Below, piece after piece: positions 8,214 through 18,238 of a stretch of 64,000 bases of DNA. The position numbers and the translations under genes are program-made. Source of the DNA: Marinobacter sp. (GTDB lineage: Bacteria > Pseudomonadota > Gammaproteobacteria > Pseudomonadales > Oleiphilaceae); NCBI GenBank assembly GCA_018402255.1, contig JAGYIS010000002.1, positions 124,001 through 188,000 of the forward strand. Direction: 5' to 3'. Each line of letters begins with the position of its first letter. Position 1 is the stretch's first letter. Below the pieces are notes generated by a model. It searched no databases and was not told the DNA's origin. It saw nothing but the letters and a program-made list of their open reading frames with translations.

Positions 8214-8734
8214 GACTGCAACTCCGAATAAAGGCTGTTACGGATGAATAGCAGCAAAGGAAACAAAACGAACCAGCCCACAGCCATCGCAGCAAGCGAT
8301 ACGCTCATATTGGGCAGTGTCACCACGCCAAGCTTGCTGGCGGACCAGTAGGCAAAAGGACCGGCCAGCGGAGCAAACACGTAGGGCAGCCACTTACGCT
8401 GTCCCATCCAGCCCAGGGAATGGCAAATCGTTGTCATGAATATAGCCCAGATCGCGACCAGCCAGGGCGGAGCAACCAGCACTTCTTCATTGCCGGCAAG
8501 GCCCAGCACGCCGGTCTGAAACCAGAGCGTGTCCATCAGGCTGCCGAGCACAACGCCAAATCCGATGAACTGCAGCTCTACAAATCGCTTTTGGCTGACC
8601 AGGGCGAAATGCAGAGCCATGAAGATCAACACCAAACCTGCAGCGGCCAGGCCGGGGAACATCACACAGGTGAACCATCCGATCTGAAACAGAACGAAGT
8701 TGATCACATTGCGAACGGTTTCTGAGGTAATCAT
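8210..8734 (-). CDS. DUF2878 integral membrane protein
   Basis: A 174-residue protein with about five to six hydrophobic segments and the DUF2878 pattern: NFVLFQIGWFTCVM at the N-terminus, GSLMDTLWFQTGVL in the middle and PPWLVAIWAIFMTTICHSLGWM. Function is unknown. DUF2878 genes occur again and again beside cfa, DUF1365 and FAD amine oxidase genes, as here. It overlaps the cfa stop and the downstream start by 4 bases each, which indicates coupled translation. Confidence 0.85.
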   Translation of the reverse strand: MITSETVRNVINFVLFQIGWFTCVMFPGLAAAGLVLIFMALHFALVSQKRFVELQFIGFGVVLGSLMDTLWFQTGVLGLAGNEEVLVAPPWLVAIWAIFMTTICHSLGWMGQRKWLPYVFAPLAGPFAYWSASKLGVVTLPNMSVSLAAMAVGWFVLFPLLLFIRNSLYSELQS

Positions 8735-10005
8735 AGGCTGAGAATGTTCGCACGTTTATTGCCGGGTTTGGCCATCACCAGGTGTGCCACGCCGATGGCT
8801 CGCTCGCTGAAACCGGCTTCGCAGTAAGCAAAATAGAAATGCCAAAGGCGCTGGAAGGCTTCGTCATAACCTTGTTTGGTGAGCGTGTCCTGGTTCGCCA
8901 TAAACCGGTCGCACCAGTCACGGAGCGTTCGGGCATAATGAAATCCGAAGTCTTCCGAGTGAGTCAGTACCAGGTCAGACTCCCTGCGCATCGAGTTGAG
9001 AATAGCGCCGAAGGAGGGGATGAAGCTGCCGGGAAAAATGAATCGTTGAATGAAATCCACGTTTTTCAAGGCACGTTTGTATCGTTGCTCCGGCATATTG
9101 ATCGCCTGAATCAAGGCTAAGCCGTCCGGTTTGAGCAGTTTGCTGATTTGCGACAGGTAGCTGTCCAGAAACTGCGGACCAACGGCTTCGATCATTTCAA
9201 TAGAGACCAACTTGTCGAATTGGCCTTCCAGATCACGGTAATCGTCGAACAGCAGGGTGATTTGATCGTCCAGCCCCTCGGCCTTGACTCGTTCCTTCGC
9301 CAGTTCCAGCTGCTCTTTGGAAATCGTGGTGGTGGTGACATGGCAGCCGTAATGTTTGGCGGCGTGGATGGCGAACCCGCCCCAGCCAGTGCCAATCTCG
9401 ACGACACGGTCTGTCGGCTTCAGATCGAGTTTCCTGCAGATGGTATCCAGTTTGTGGACGGCGGCCTCTTCCAGGGTGGCATCCTCGCTCGGGTAAATCG
9501 CAGAGGAGTACATCATGGTTGGATCAAGAAACAGCTCGAACAGATCGTTGCCGAGATCGTAGTGGGCACTTATGTTTTTGCGGGAGCCTTCCGGGGTATT
9601 CCGGTTCAGCCAATGCAGGCCTTTGAGGGCAGGCTTGCTGACCCAGCTGAACTTGTCTTCAAAGCTGTTCATGGTGTCAATGTTGCGGGTAAAGAATCGC
9701 AACAGGGCGGTCAGGTCAGGCGTGCTCCAGTCGCCGGCCACGTAAGATTCTGCGGCGCCGACGCTGCCACCGGTCACCAGGTCCCGCCAGGTGGTGTGGT
9801 CGTGGATAATCAACTCTGCTGGTGGGTGCGCATCGTTTTCGTCGCCGAACACCAGATCCTCGAAACCAGCTTCCCGGACTATCAGCCGACCATGCCCGAG
9901 TTGGGACAACTGATGGCAGACCAGTTGTCTGGATATACGGCTGACCATGGGCAGTGTTTCGCCTTTGTCGAGCTGGCGGTTAGCCGATGTGTTCAGGTTC
10001 TCCAT
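8731..10005 (-). CDS. cfa: Cyclopropane-fatty-acyl-phospholipid synthase-family methyltransferase
   Basis: A 424-residue SAM-dependent enzyme that methylates the double bond of unsaturated acyl chains in membrane phospholipids. The SAM-binding motif VVEIGTGWGGFAIHAA is near residue 200, and family signatures include HYDLGNDLFELFLDPTMMYSSA and SIEMIEAVG. Its place among FAD oxidase, DUF1365 and desaturase genes leaves open that it is a specialised relative making methylated rather than cyclopropane lipids. It overlaps the DUF1365 gene by 13 bases. Confidence 0.9.
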   Translation of the reverse strand: MENLNTSANRQLDKGETLPMVSRISRQLVCHQLSQLGHGRLIVREAGFEDLVFGDENDAHPPAELIIHDHTTWRDLVTGGSVGAAESYVAGDWSTPDLTALLRFFTRNIDTMNSFEDKFSWVSKPALKGLHWLNRNTPEGSRKNISAHYDLGNDLFELFLDPTMMYSSAIYPSEDATLEEAAVHKLDTICRKLDLKPTDRVVEIGTGWGGFAIHAAKHYGCHVTTTTISKEQLELAKERVKAEGLDDQITLLFDDYRDLEGQFDKLVSIEMIEAVGPQFLDSYLSQISKLLKPDGLALIQAINMPEQRYKRALKNVDFIQRFIFPGSFIPSFGAILNSMRRESDLVLTHSEDFGFHYARTLRDWCDRFMANQDTLTKQGYDEAFQRLWHFYFAYCEAGFSERAIGVAHLVMAKPGNKRANILSL

Positions 10006-10891
10006 GAGCTTACCCTTCCTGCATGTTCTTGGTCGTTAGTGGTGGTCGCCGGAGCCGCAGTTATATCGGTGCCCTGGTCATCTGCACCTTTCCGGTAATC
10101 GCGGTCATCCTGATCCAGCTTGTCCGGATTGGTGTAGAAAGGCGCACCTTTAATCTTCAGCTTGAGCGCATTCCAGTAGATTCCGGCAGTGCCTTTAAGG
10201 GTTTCCAGTGGAAACCTGATCAGGCTTTTGTGCAGGATTTTACGATCAAAGGGTGTGCGTTGGACTACCAGTGTGGCGTCAAAATGCTTTTGTTGATCCT
10301 GGGTGACGTTCATGTGAACCCGCAACTCGGGTCCACGAAAGCTGAACAACCAGTCGTAATGCTGGTCCATGCCATTGAATGGTGACACATGAAAACGTTT
10401 GTTGAAGGCAAAGCGTTGTGTATGCCAGCCGTCCCGATTTACCGGCTCCGGACTACGGCTCTCAAGGCAGTACACGTGCCTTTCTTTCCAGGGTGTATTG
10501 GTAATCTGGGCCAGAATAGCCCGTGGTACATCGCCCTTCTGGGGGCTTTCGCCTTGCTCGTAACACAGGTAAAAGCTGACCGGGTTGAATACATAGCCCA
10601 GGTAGCGCGGATGAGTGATGAGTTCGATGGGGCCGTCGGGCGCCCAGCCAGTGGCGCTTTTTACCCGGTTATACACTGCCTGACGAAGGCTTGGCACTTC
10701 CGGGTCCAGATAGTCTTTCCGGTACAAAGACATCCAGTTAAAGCGCTCCAGTGAAAAAAAGGACTGGCAGCGGTTACCGTTGACCACTCATCAATGTCCA
10801 AGGCTATCATGCCGATCTTGTATGAGAAATCGTGATAAACCGGTAGTTTACGCCGATGTCTTATGGTGCCTTCTAGCCAATCTGTGGACAT
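9993..10891 (-). CDS. DUF1365 family protein, interrupted by one frame break
   Basis: DUF1365 proteins of unknown function accompany cfa and FAD amine oxidase genes. The start MSTDWLEGTIRHRRKLPVYH runs to about residue 36 (IALDIDEW), then the frame shifts near 10784. The rest, NGNRCQSFFSLERFNWMSLY, continues to HPRYLGYVFNPVSFYLCYE, a DUF1365 hallmark, and the C-terminus. Restoring one G at the CC pair 10784-10785 gives a continuous 299-residue protein, the expected size, so I think this is a sequencing error and not a pseudogene. Start is 2 bases after the upstream stop. Confidence 0.82.
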
Positions 10892-10893
10892 GA

Positions 10894-12159
10894 TCAGAGT
10901 TCCACACCAAACGCCCGGGTAACACGCAAAGCACTGCGCACGCCGTCTTCGTGAAACCCGTTAAACCAGTACGCACCGCAGAAATGGGTACGGTTCCGGT
11001 TTCCGATTTCATCGTATCGCTCCTGGGCGGCTACGGCATCCAGCGTAAACACGGGATGATCGTATTCAAACCGCTTGATCACCTTGTCCGGCGCGATGTC
11101 ATGGCTGCGGTTCAGGGTGACGCAGAAAGTTTCGGGGGCATCGTCAAAGTTCTGCAGAGTGTTCATATTATAGGTGACAGACACCGGTTGAGTGCTGTGC
11201 TCCGGAATCATGTAATTCCAGGCGGCCCAGGCCCGTTTGTTGGATGGCAGTACGCTGGCGTCGGTGTGCAGTACAACGTCGTTTTTCTGGTATGGGATCG
11301 CCCCCAGAATCTGGCGTTCTTTGTCAGTGGGTTCGCTCAGCATGGCCAGAGCCTGATCGCTGTGGCAGGCCAGAATGACCTGGTCAAACTGGTGGCGCTG
11401 GTCCTTGACCGTGACGGTAACGCCGTCGTCACTGCGCTCGATGGCACTGACCGGGCTGTTCAGGTGCGTGCGATCGCCAAGTCGTTCCATCATACGGCTA
11501 ACGTAGCTGGCGGAGCCCCCTGAGATCACTCTCCAGGTGGGGCGGTCATCTACGGATAACATGCCGTGATTGTTAAAAAACTGGAGAAAGAAACGTATCG
11601 GAAATTGCTCAAGAATGATTTCCGGAGCAGACCAGATGGCGGCACCCATGGGAACGATGTAGTTATTCCGAAAGTAACGGCTGTAGCGGTTACGGTTCAG
11701 ATATTCACCGAGTGTTTCGCCTTCAGGGATCTGGCCGTCGGCCAGATCGGCCCGGCTCTCTTTGTTAAACCTCAGAATCTCGCGGATCATCTTGAGAAAG
11801 TTAAGGTTGAGCACGTTCTTGCGCTGTGCAAACAGGGTGTTCAGGCTGGTGCCATTGTACTGAAGACCAGAGGCGTGGCAGTCCACGCTGAAACTCATGC
11901 TGCTGACTTCCGACTTCACACCGAGACGGTCCATCAATTTGATGAAATTCGGATAGGTCCAGTCATTGTAAACAATGAAGCCGGTATTCACTGGCCAGAC
12001 CCGTCCGCCCGCTTCAACCTTTTCTGTGTTGGTATGACCGCCCGCGTAGCTGCCAGCCTCGAAAATCTGCACATCGTGTTGTTCGCTCAGCAGCCAGGCC
12101 GCTGTCAAGCCGGATACTCCGGCGCCAATCACAGCAATTCGCTGACGATTCGGGTTCAT
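10894..12159 (-). CDS. FAD-dependent amine-oxidase-like flavoprotein
   Basis: A 421-residue NAD(P)/FAD-dependent oxidoreductase. The dinucleotide fold IAVIGAGVSGLTAAWLL opens the protein, with EAGSYAGGHTNTEKVEAGG behind it and the C-terminal FAD motif FCGAYWFNGFHEDGVRSALR. In Rhodobacter a related flavoprotein acts with a Cfa-like methylase in furan fatty-acid synthesis (from memory), so an acyl-lipid desaturation step is conceivable. It lies between the SDR and DUF1365 genes in one operon. Confidence 0.85.
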   Translation of the reverse strand: MNPNRQRIAVIGAGVSGLTAAWLLSEQHDVQIFEAGSYAGGHTNTEKVEAGGRVWPVNTGFIVYNDWTYPNFIKLMDRLGVKSEVSSMSFSVDCHASGLQYNGTSLNTLFAQRKNVLNLNFLKMIREILRFNKESRADLADGQIPEGETLGEYLNRNRYSRYFRNNYIVPMGAAIWSAPEIILEQFPIRFFLQFFNNHGMLSVDDRPTWRVISGGSASYVSRMMERLGDRTHLNSPVSAIERSDDGVTVTVKDQRHQFDQVILACHSDQALAMLSEPTDKERQILGAIPYQKNDVVLHTDASVLPSNKRAWAAWNYMIPEHSTQPVSVTYNMNTLQNFDDAPETFCVTLNRSHDIAPDKVIKRFEYDHPVFTLDAVAAQERYDEIGNRNRTHFCGAYWFNGFHEDGVRSALRVTRAFGVEL

Positions 12160-12185
12160 GCAATGCTTTCCTGTGTTCTTGAAGT

Positions 12186-12968
12186 TCAGTGGTTGTCTTT
12201 GCGGGCCATGGAGGCTGCCATGCGATCAATAATGCTTTGAGGCAGTGCCCCCAGTGCTTTCAGCGTCCAGGTAAAACGACGGGGAAAGGCGATCTCTGAT
12301 CGACCTTTCTCCAACCCGGTACGAATCCGCGTGGCGGCGTCTTCGGCGCTGATGATAAAGGGCATGGGGAAGTCGTTACGGTCCGTCAGGGGGGTTTTAA
12401 CGAAACCCGGCGAGACCACAACAACGTCAATGCCCTCGGCCGCCAGATCGGCACGCAACGCCTGGGCAAAATAGGTCAGGGCGGCTTTCGATGCGCCGTA
12501 ACCCTCAGCACGGGCAAATGGAAACCACCAGGCCGACGAGCTGACAATAACCAGGGTGGCCGGCTTACCTTTGGCTCGGGTCGCCCGCAGTGCCGGTAAT
12601 GCGATGTCAACGCTGCGGGCCGTGCCGACAACGTTGGTCATTATGTTGGCCTCGATAATTTTGCTGTCGTAATTTGCAACATCCAGGTATTCACAGGTGC
12701 CGGCGTTCAGGATCGCCATATCGAGATCGCCGAAGTGACCAAGGGTTTCCTGAATGCCTGCGAGATCAGCCTCAACGGTAGTATCGGCCGCTGCCGAGAC
12801 CATTTGACCGGGATGCCCGGATGCTAAGGCTTCCAGTGCTTCCTGGCGTCGACCGGTGATGATCAGATTGTGGCCATGGTTGGCCAGCTCGCGGGCGACG
12901 GCCTCACCGATCCCCGATGAAGCCCCGGTCAGCCAGATGTTACTTTTGCTGGACAGACGCTTGCTCAT
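12186..12968 (-). CDS. Short-chain dehydrogenase/reductase
   Basis: A classical SDR of 260 residues. The cofactor motif TGASSGIGE is near residue 13, NAG follows near residue 88, the catalytic serine is in VIVSSSAWW, and the YGASK dyad is near residue 153. I take ATG 12968 as the start because it overlaps the preceding stop as ATGA; the frame is open 7 codons further up. The substrate is unknown, but its place between the NTF2-like and FAD oxidase genes suggests a lipid-linked alcohol or ketone. Confidence 0.88.
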   Translation of the reverse strand: MSKRLSSKSNIWLTGASSGIGEAVARELANHGHNLIITGRRQEALEALASGHPGQMVSAAADTTVEADLAGIQETLGHFGDLDMAILNAGTCEYLDVANYDSKIIEANIMTNVVGTARSVDIALPALRATRAKGKPATLVIVSSSAWWFPFARAEGYGASKAALTYFAQALRADLAAEGIDVVVVSPGFVKTPLTDRNDFPMPFIISAEDAATRIRTGLEKGRSEIAFPRRFTWTLKALGALPQSIIDRMAASMARKDNH

Positions 12969-13432
12969 CCGGCTTGCTCCTTGACCCATCGAATAACGCC
13001 GCCAACCACTGGCAGGTTCTCATAGAGCAACTGGCCAGCGTCAAAATAGTCCCGGTGGTAACGAACGCGGCCGTCTCTGATTTCCAGATGGCTGATGCCT
13101 TCGACTTCAACGGTTTTACCACCTTTGATGCGCTTGTGTTGTAACTCCATCACCCATGGAATCGTACACCAGCCATTCTGGCTGACCGGCGCCCCGAATC
13201 GGAACCGGCAACGGATAACATTGCCGTAGGCCCCCTCAAAATAACTTGTCAGCTCGTCGATACCTCTGACTTCGCCAAACGGATCCTGAAACCGGATGTC
13301 GTCGCTGTAGACCTCGCCGAGCCGGGTCAGGTTGCCCTTGTCGAGCTCGTTAAACAGTTTGCAAAATTTATCCAACACCAGGGGCAGGGCTGAATCGCGT
13401 GTGCTGATACCTATGACAGAGGCGGTCGTCAT
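12965..13432 (-). CDS. NTF2-like (SnoaL-type) protein
   Basis: A 155-residue protein with the NTF2-like alpha/beta-barrel pattern: LDKFCKLFNELDKGNLTRLGEVYSDDI at the start, FQDPFGEVRGIDELTSYFEG, then HLEIRDGRVRYHRDYFD. Proteins of this fold act as small isomerases, hydrolases or binding domains. ATG 13432 overlaps the desaturase stop as ATGA, and the protein ends in ATGA overlap with the SDR gene. Its exact role is not known, but co-translation ties it to lipid modification. Confidence 0.85.
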   Translation of the reverse strand: MTTASVIGISTRDSALPLVLDKFCKLFNELDKGNLTRLGEVYSDDIRFQDPFGEVRGIDELTSYFEGAYGNVIRCRFRFGAPVSQNGWCTIPWVMELQHKRIKGGKTVEVEGISHLEIRDGRVRYHRDYFDAGQLLYENLPVVGGVIRWVKEQAG

Positions 13433-14385
13433 TGGCGTGTCCTCCTCAATTTGTCGAGTTCGCGGGTTTCTTCCTGAATATGGGCAGGTATTGGGTTCAG
13501 ATCCCAGATGATGCCCAGTTTGGACAGCAGCCATAAGCCATACCAGGTCATGTCTATTTCATACCACCGAAAGCCCTGCCGCACAGACTGCGGCCAGCGA
13601 TGGTGGTTGTTGTGCCATCCTTCGCCAAGAGTGACCAATGCCAGCCAGAAGTTGTTGCGGCTGTCGTCATCGGTATCAAACCGGCGCTTGCCCCAGACAT
13701 GGGACAGGGAGTTGATCGACACGGTGGCGTGGAACAGAAAAACGGTGGACACAAAGAACCCCCACACCAATAACTGAAAACCGTTAGTGCCCAGTCCTGG
13801 TGCCCAGGCAGCCAGCGCTTCACCTAAAAGAAAGATCAGCACGGCAAATGCCGCCGGGATCAGCGAGTCGAAGCGATTGATGAAACGCAATTCTGGAAAT
13901 TTGAGCCAGTCACGGATCCTGCGCTGATCCATGGCAAAACCGGCGTCGCAGGTGAACCAGCCGGCGTGAGACCACCAGAATCCTCCCTGATGCGGCGAAT
14001 GCAGATCTTCCGGGTCGTCTGAATGTTGATGATGATGGCGATGATGCGCCGCCCACCACAGTGGGCCACGTTGCGCGGCGCTTGCGCCGATGATGGCGAA
14101 GACAAATTGCGCCGCGCGGCTGGTTTTAAAGGTCTTGTGTGAGAAATAGCGATGATAGAAGCCAGTGATCGCGAACATCCGAATGGCAAAAAAGCCAATG
14201 GCGAAGACGATCGCGAAGGTGCTCACACCGGTAAAAAAGGCAAGTAAACACGCCAGGTGAAGTGCTATAAAAGGCAGCACTCGCACCCAGTTAAAGGATC
14301 GGGAGCTGGTATCCAGGTGATCTGAACCTGCCTCAGAGTCGAACCATCTCAGAATGTTTGTTAACCAGTAATTCAATCGGGTCAT
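13429..14385 (-). CDS. Membrane fatty acyl desaturase (delta-9 type)
   Basis: A 318-residue di-iron acyl-CoA/acyl-lipid desaturase. The three histidine boxes are HRYFSH (near residue 78), HRHHH (near 113) and HNNHH (near 257), with four hydrophobic segments between them. It introduces a cis double bond in a fatty acyl chain, supplying the substrate for the Cfa-type enzyme encoded further along. It is first in an operon of about eight genes. Its start codon lies only 8 bases from the divergent flavoprotein start, and neither has a Shine-Dalgarno sequence I can recognise. Confidence 0.92.
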   Translation of the reverse strand: MTRLNYWLTNILRWFDSEAGSDHLDTSSRSFNWVRVLPFIALHLACLLAFFTGVSTFAIVFAIGFFAIRMFAITGFYHRYFSHKTFKTSRAAQFVFAIIGASAAQRGPLWWAAHHRHHHQHSDDPEDLHSPHQGGFWWSHAGWFTCDAGFAMDQRRIRDWLKFPELRFINRFDSLIPAAFAVLIFLLGEALAAWAPGLGTNGFQLLVWGFFVSTVFLFHATVSINSLSHVWGKRRFDTDDDSRNNFWLALVTLGEGWHNNHHRWPQSVRQGFRWYEIDMTWYGLWLLSKLGIIWDLNPIPAHIQEETRELDKLRRTRQ

Positions 14386-14393
14386 ATAAAACC

Positions 14394-15405
14394 ATGCTTA
14401 AAGTGACATCAGACACCACAACAATACGCAACGTGGCGGTTATCGGTTCAGGTTTGGCGGGTCTCACTTCCGCTATTTTTCTTGGCCGGATGGGCCATCA
14501 TGTCAGGGTGTTTGAGAAAAGTCGCGGGCCCGGTGGCCGAATGTCATCCAAACGTGTGAGTGGTGGCTCTGCCGACATTGGTGCGCAATATTTCACCGCC
14601 CGCAATCCGGAGTTTCTGGCCTTTCTTGAGCAAAATGCGGGTACAGATGCCTTTGACGTCTGGCGGGCCCGTTTTGGCTTTCAGGCCACGGATAACAGCT
14701 GGCTGCCGTTTCCGGAAGAAAAACGCTACGTAGGCACTCCAAGGATGACCGCCATCACGCGTGCCCTGTCTGCTGGCCTGGAAATTAATGCAGAGGTAAG
14801 GATAGAGCGCCTGATTGCACGGGGCAGTCAGTGGCAACTTGAGTGTACGGAAGGACAAGATCGGGGAACGTTCGATCAGGTCGTCATTACCGCACCACCC
14901 GCTCAGGCCCGTGACATCCTGTTGGCCAGCGGCCTTGATGAATTGGCTGGCCAGTTGATTCAGCCTGTTGAACATATTCTGCCGTGCTGGGCGGTCGCAG
15001 CGCACTTTGCCGAGCCGCCTACCAAGCAGTTTGACGCCATGCGGCCAAACTCCGAGCAGCTGTATTGGGTGGCCAACAATTCGTCCAAGCCCGGGCGCGA
15101 CGATGCGGGCCAGTGGTGGGTGCTGCATGCTACCCCCGAGTGGACCCAGCGATCACGTGGATACCGCGGCAGACCTTGTCAGCCACAAACTGGTGGAGGC
15201 GTTCAGTGCGCTCACCGGTAACAAACTCGAGCCCACCGAAACAGTCGCACACCGGTGGCTGTACGCGCGCTCTGCGGATGGTGAACAACCCGGCTATCTG
15301 CTCGACGCGCAAAAGGGCGTTGGTCTGGCAGGCGACTGGCTTGCCGGTGGTCGGGTAGAGGGAGCCTGGGAAAGCGCAGCCAAACTCGTCACCGCTATGC
15401 AGTAA
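14394..15405 (+). CDS. FAD/NAD(P)-dependent oxidoreductase (renalase-like), one frame break
   Basis: A flavoprotein of about 336 residues. The Rossmann motif VAVIGSGLAGLTSAIFLGRMG and EKSRGPGGRMSSKR are typical of renalase-like NAD(P)-binding oxidases, and the C-terminus GVGLAGDWLAGGRVEGAWESA binds FAD. The frame breaks near 15145, after ATPEW, and resumes as SDHVDTAADLV. Removing one C from the CCC at 15145-15147 restores it, so an inserted base in the sequence is likely. ATG 14394 is preferred over an upstream TTG. Substrate unknown. Confidence 0.82.
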
Positions 15406-15415
15406 GCCTGGACGC

Positions 15416-16901
15416 TTATTCCGACAGGTCGGACGGCGCCGGTTTGGTGGCGTTCGGCCTGCTGTAAAAATGGGTGATGGTGCCATCACTGAATTTTGAG
15501 AAAAATGCACTGACCTCGGTTATTTTCCGCAACGACCGTTCCCGGCTGATTGGATTCTTGACCAATACCTTGATGCCATTAAAGTTATCCTGAATGTTCG
15601 AGAACCTGGCGCGCATGGAGCAGGTAACCACGTTCGCCGGATCCAGCCCGAGTTGGCCAGAGAGCCAATGGCTGTGGGCATCAATAGCATTCCGGTCAAG
15701 GTTCTCCCGGGTATCAAGATGACCAAGCTTTACGCGGTTGACGATACAGAACGAATAACTCTGGGGCTGTTTGCGGGCCACTTTCCGGAATGCTTCCCAG
15801 AAAAAGTTGTCCGTCAGTTCCGCAAAGAACTTCATGTTGCTGAGGCAGGTGTCGATCCAGTCAAAGCTTTCCGGGTCTTCCAGCACTTCGTTGATGGCTT
15901 CCCGCAAAAGCCAGTCGAAGCCCAGAGCGGTTTTGTGGGCATAGACTTTCCGGTACATCTGGTATCGGCTGTAGACAAAATCTTCCAGCGCGCCCAGACC
16001 TTTCTGGGTTATCGCCAGCCCCATCCAGGGTTCGGATACTTCCCAGCCGAATCGGAGGTTGCTAAGCAGGTGATCCAGATTAAAGCCGCCGATGGTGACT
16101 GAACTGTGGAACCCGTCCCGCAGCATATAGTCTGCACGATCTGCATCAATCTCCCCGGACACAATGGAGGCGAGCAAGCCCATGACCAGTCCCGGGACGT
16201 CCTGAGCAGCAATAGTGCCGGCAATCGCATCATCGCCGGCAATGAACTCCCAGAATGTGCGTGCGTGGCGACAAAAGGTTTCGCTGGGCTCAACCTGGGT
16301 GGTTTCCATAATGCCGATCACATCCACCGCATGCAGGCCTGCACCCTCCAGATCGACGGATGACAATACCTCGTGGGCGACGCGCACGGAATAATGCTCA
16401 TGCTCCAGTTCTTCAGGCTCCTCCGGATGGTACTGGGCGTAATCGACGCCGTTCCACAGATCGCCGAAACGTCCCGGGCGCGACATCAACTCGCGAATGC
16501 GCCGGGCCTGAGTAAATTGGTGAGAGAAGCTGGAGTGACCGCTGTCGTGCAGCAGGCAGCTGAGCCTGAATGGTCTTTGCCAGGTAGTCGATGGCATCCA
16601 GTTGGCTCAGACTGAGATCGGTCTGCTCACTTAACTGGCGCTCCCGGAGGTAAGCGTCGATCATCGATCGGAACATTCGGGTGCCCACATGCATCACGCC
16701 GATACTGTGCAGAAAGCGGGAATGGGTCGCGCCCGGAAACACCAGGCTCAGGATGTCGTTCTGACAAATGTTCCGGAGCCGCTGGAACAGAGGATGGTCA
16801 ATCACCTGAATTTCATGGCGATACAATGGAATGCCACCGTGCACGGGGTCCATAATGAGCTTGTCGTAAGCACCGAGCAGATCGTTAACGGCACGTCGCA
16901 T
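15416..16901 (-). CDS. SAMHD1-like HD-domain phosphohydrolase, one frame break
   Basis: A protein of about 494 residues resembling SAMHD1/YwfO dNTP triphosphohydrolases. The start MRRAVNDLLGAYDKLIMDPV leads into HGGIPL; the metal ligands are RFLHSIG (near 60), CLLHDSGHSSFSH (near 117) and DADRADYMLRD (near 255). The frame changes near 16570, just before RLSCLLHD. Removing one base restores a continuous protein, so I suspect a sequence error. The activity is inferred: a regulated dNTPase or related nucleotide hydrolase, possibly in dNTP control or phage defence. Confidence 0.82.
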
Positions 16902-17015
16902 AGTTACAAATCTCCCAAATTGATCACGCTGGCCTTGTTATATCACAGCGCCGTGCCAGAATAGGCGATAACACGCCAATTTCTCTTTTATCGCTGGTAG
17001 GTTAAGGCAATCAAC

Positions 17016-18225
17016 ATGACCTCGCGCACCGAGCGCATACTGATTATCGATGCCAACGAACAGGCTCGTTCGGACTTGTCTCGTTATCTCGAAGCGAGAG
17101 GCTTTTATGTGACAGGTTTCCCCGATGTGAAATCTGCCCGCGGACTGTTTGACGATAACATTCCCGACGTCATCTTCGCAGATTTGCCCTCGGAGGCCAT
17201 TTCGGATCTGTCCCGCCGCCTGGACGAGGCGGGCAATTTCACGCCCATTGTTGCCTGCACCTGCAGTGAATCCAGCGCGGATATCGTTCAAGCTCTGAGG
17301 GCCGGCGCTGCCGATGTCGTGCTCAAACCCTGCAACGATGACAAAGGCGCTTTGGACGACGTCATTGGCAAGCTGTTTGATCGGGTCAGGGTTAATCGTC
17401 TGAACCAGCTTTACCGCCAGGAGCTTGAAGAAGCCAACCGGGATCTTCGTGCCGGCATTTCCGAACTGAGGGCCGATCAGAATGCCGGTCGCAAGGTTCA
17501 GTTGAAAATGCTCCCTGATCACGAGCTGCGCCTGTCCGGTTTGCAGGTGGACCATCTGATCAAGCCTTCCCTGTATCTCAGCGGGGACTTTCTCGATTAT
17601 TTCCGTATTACCGAAGACAAAGTGCTGGTGTATATCGCCGATGTTTCCGGGCACGGCGCCAGTTCTGCGTTTGTGACGGTATTGCTGAAAAACCTGACCA
17701 ATCGCCTGCAGCGCAACATGCGGCGACAGTCCAGTGATGACATCTCTGTATCCGGAGCGATTTCTGGAGCGCATAAACTCGGAACTTCTGGATACCGGCC
17801 TTGGTAAACATGTCACCGTGTTCGTCGGCATCTTTTCAATCTCAACCCGGGTTCTCAGTTACGCTGTCGGCGCGCATTTTCCGATGCCAATCCTGTCTTT
17901 TGAAGGTGGCGAAACTCGCTTTCTTGAGGGCAGTGGGCTGCCTGTAGGGCTTTTTGAGGCCCCGGAATGGCAGGTTTATCAAATCACACTGGATCGGCCT
18001 TTCCGGTTGTTGCTCTTCTCTGACGGGATTCTAGAAGTGATTCCGGCCAAATCTCTGGACGAAAAGGAGAAGACACTACTTGAACTCGTTTCAGGAGGTA
18101 GTCACACTATTGCATCGCTGAGCGACGCTCTGGGTCTTGGTAAGATTTCGGAGCTGCCTGACGATATCGCGATAGTATCGGTAACTGATACCATAATTGG
18201 TACAGACAACACGTCGTCGACTTAG
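17016..18225 (+). CDS. rssB: Receiver plus PP2C-type phosphatase (RssB-like), one frame break
   Basis: About 402 residues: a receiver domain (1-120; ILIIDANEQAR, DVIFADLPSEA, and a lysine in DVVLKPC), a coiled linker (about 125-165), then a SpoIIE/PP2C serine phosphatase domain (LYLSGDFLDYFRITED, VYIADVSGHGASSAFVTV, and the terminal LPDDIAIVSV). It resembles Pseudomonas RssB, which controls stationary-phase sigma through the adjacent STAS protein. The frame breaks near 17745 (SSDDI then YPERFLERINSELL); one base removed restores it. Gene name is by analogy. Confidence 0.78.
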
Positions 18226-18238
18226 TGGCAGTTTGAAC

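Noticed and set aside
9148..10098. Plus-strand open frame opposite cfa
   Set aside because: The minus strand encodes the intact Cfa motif set; the opposite frame has none.
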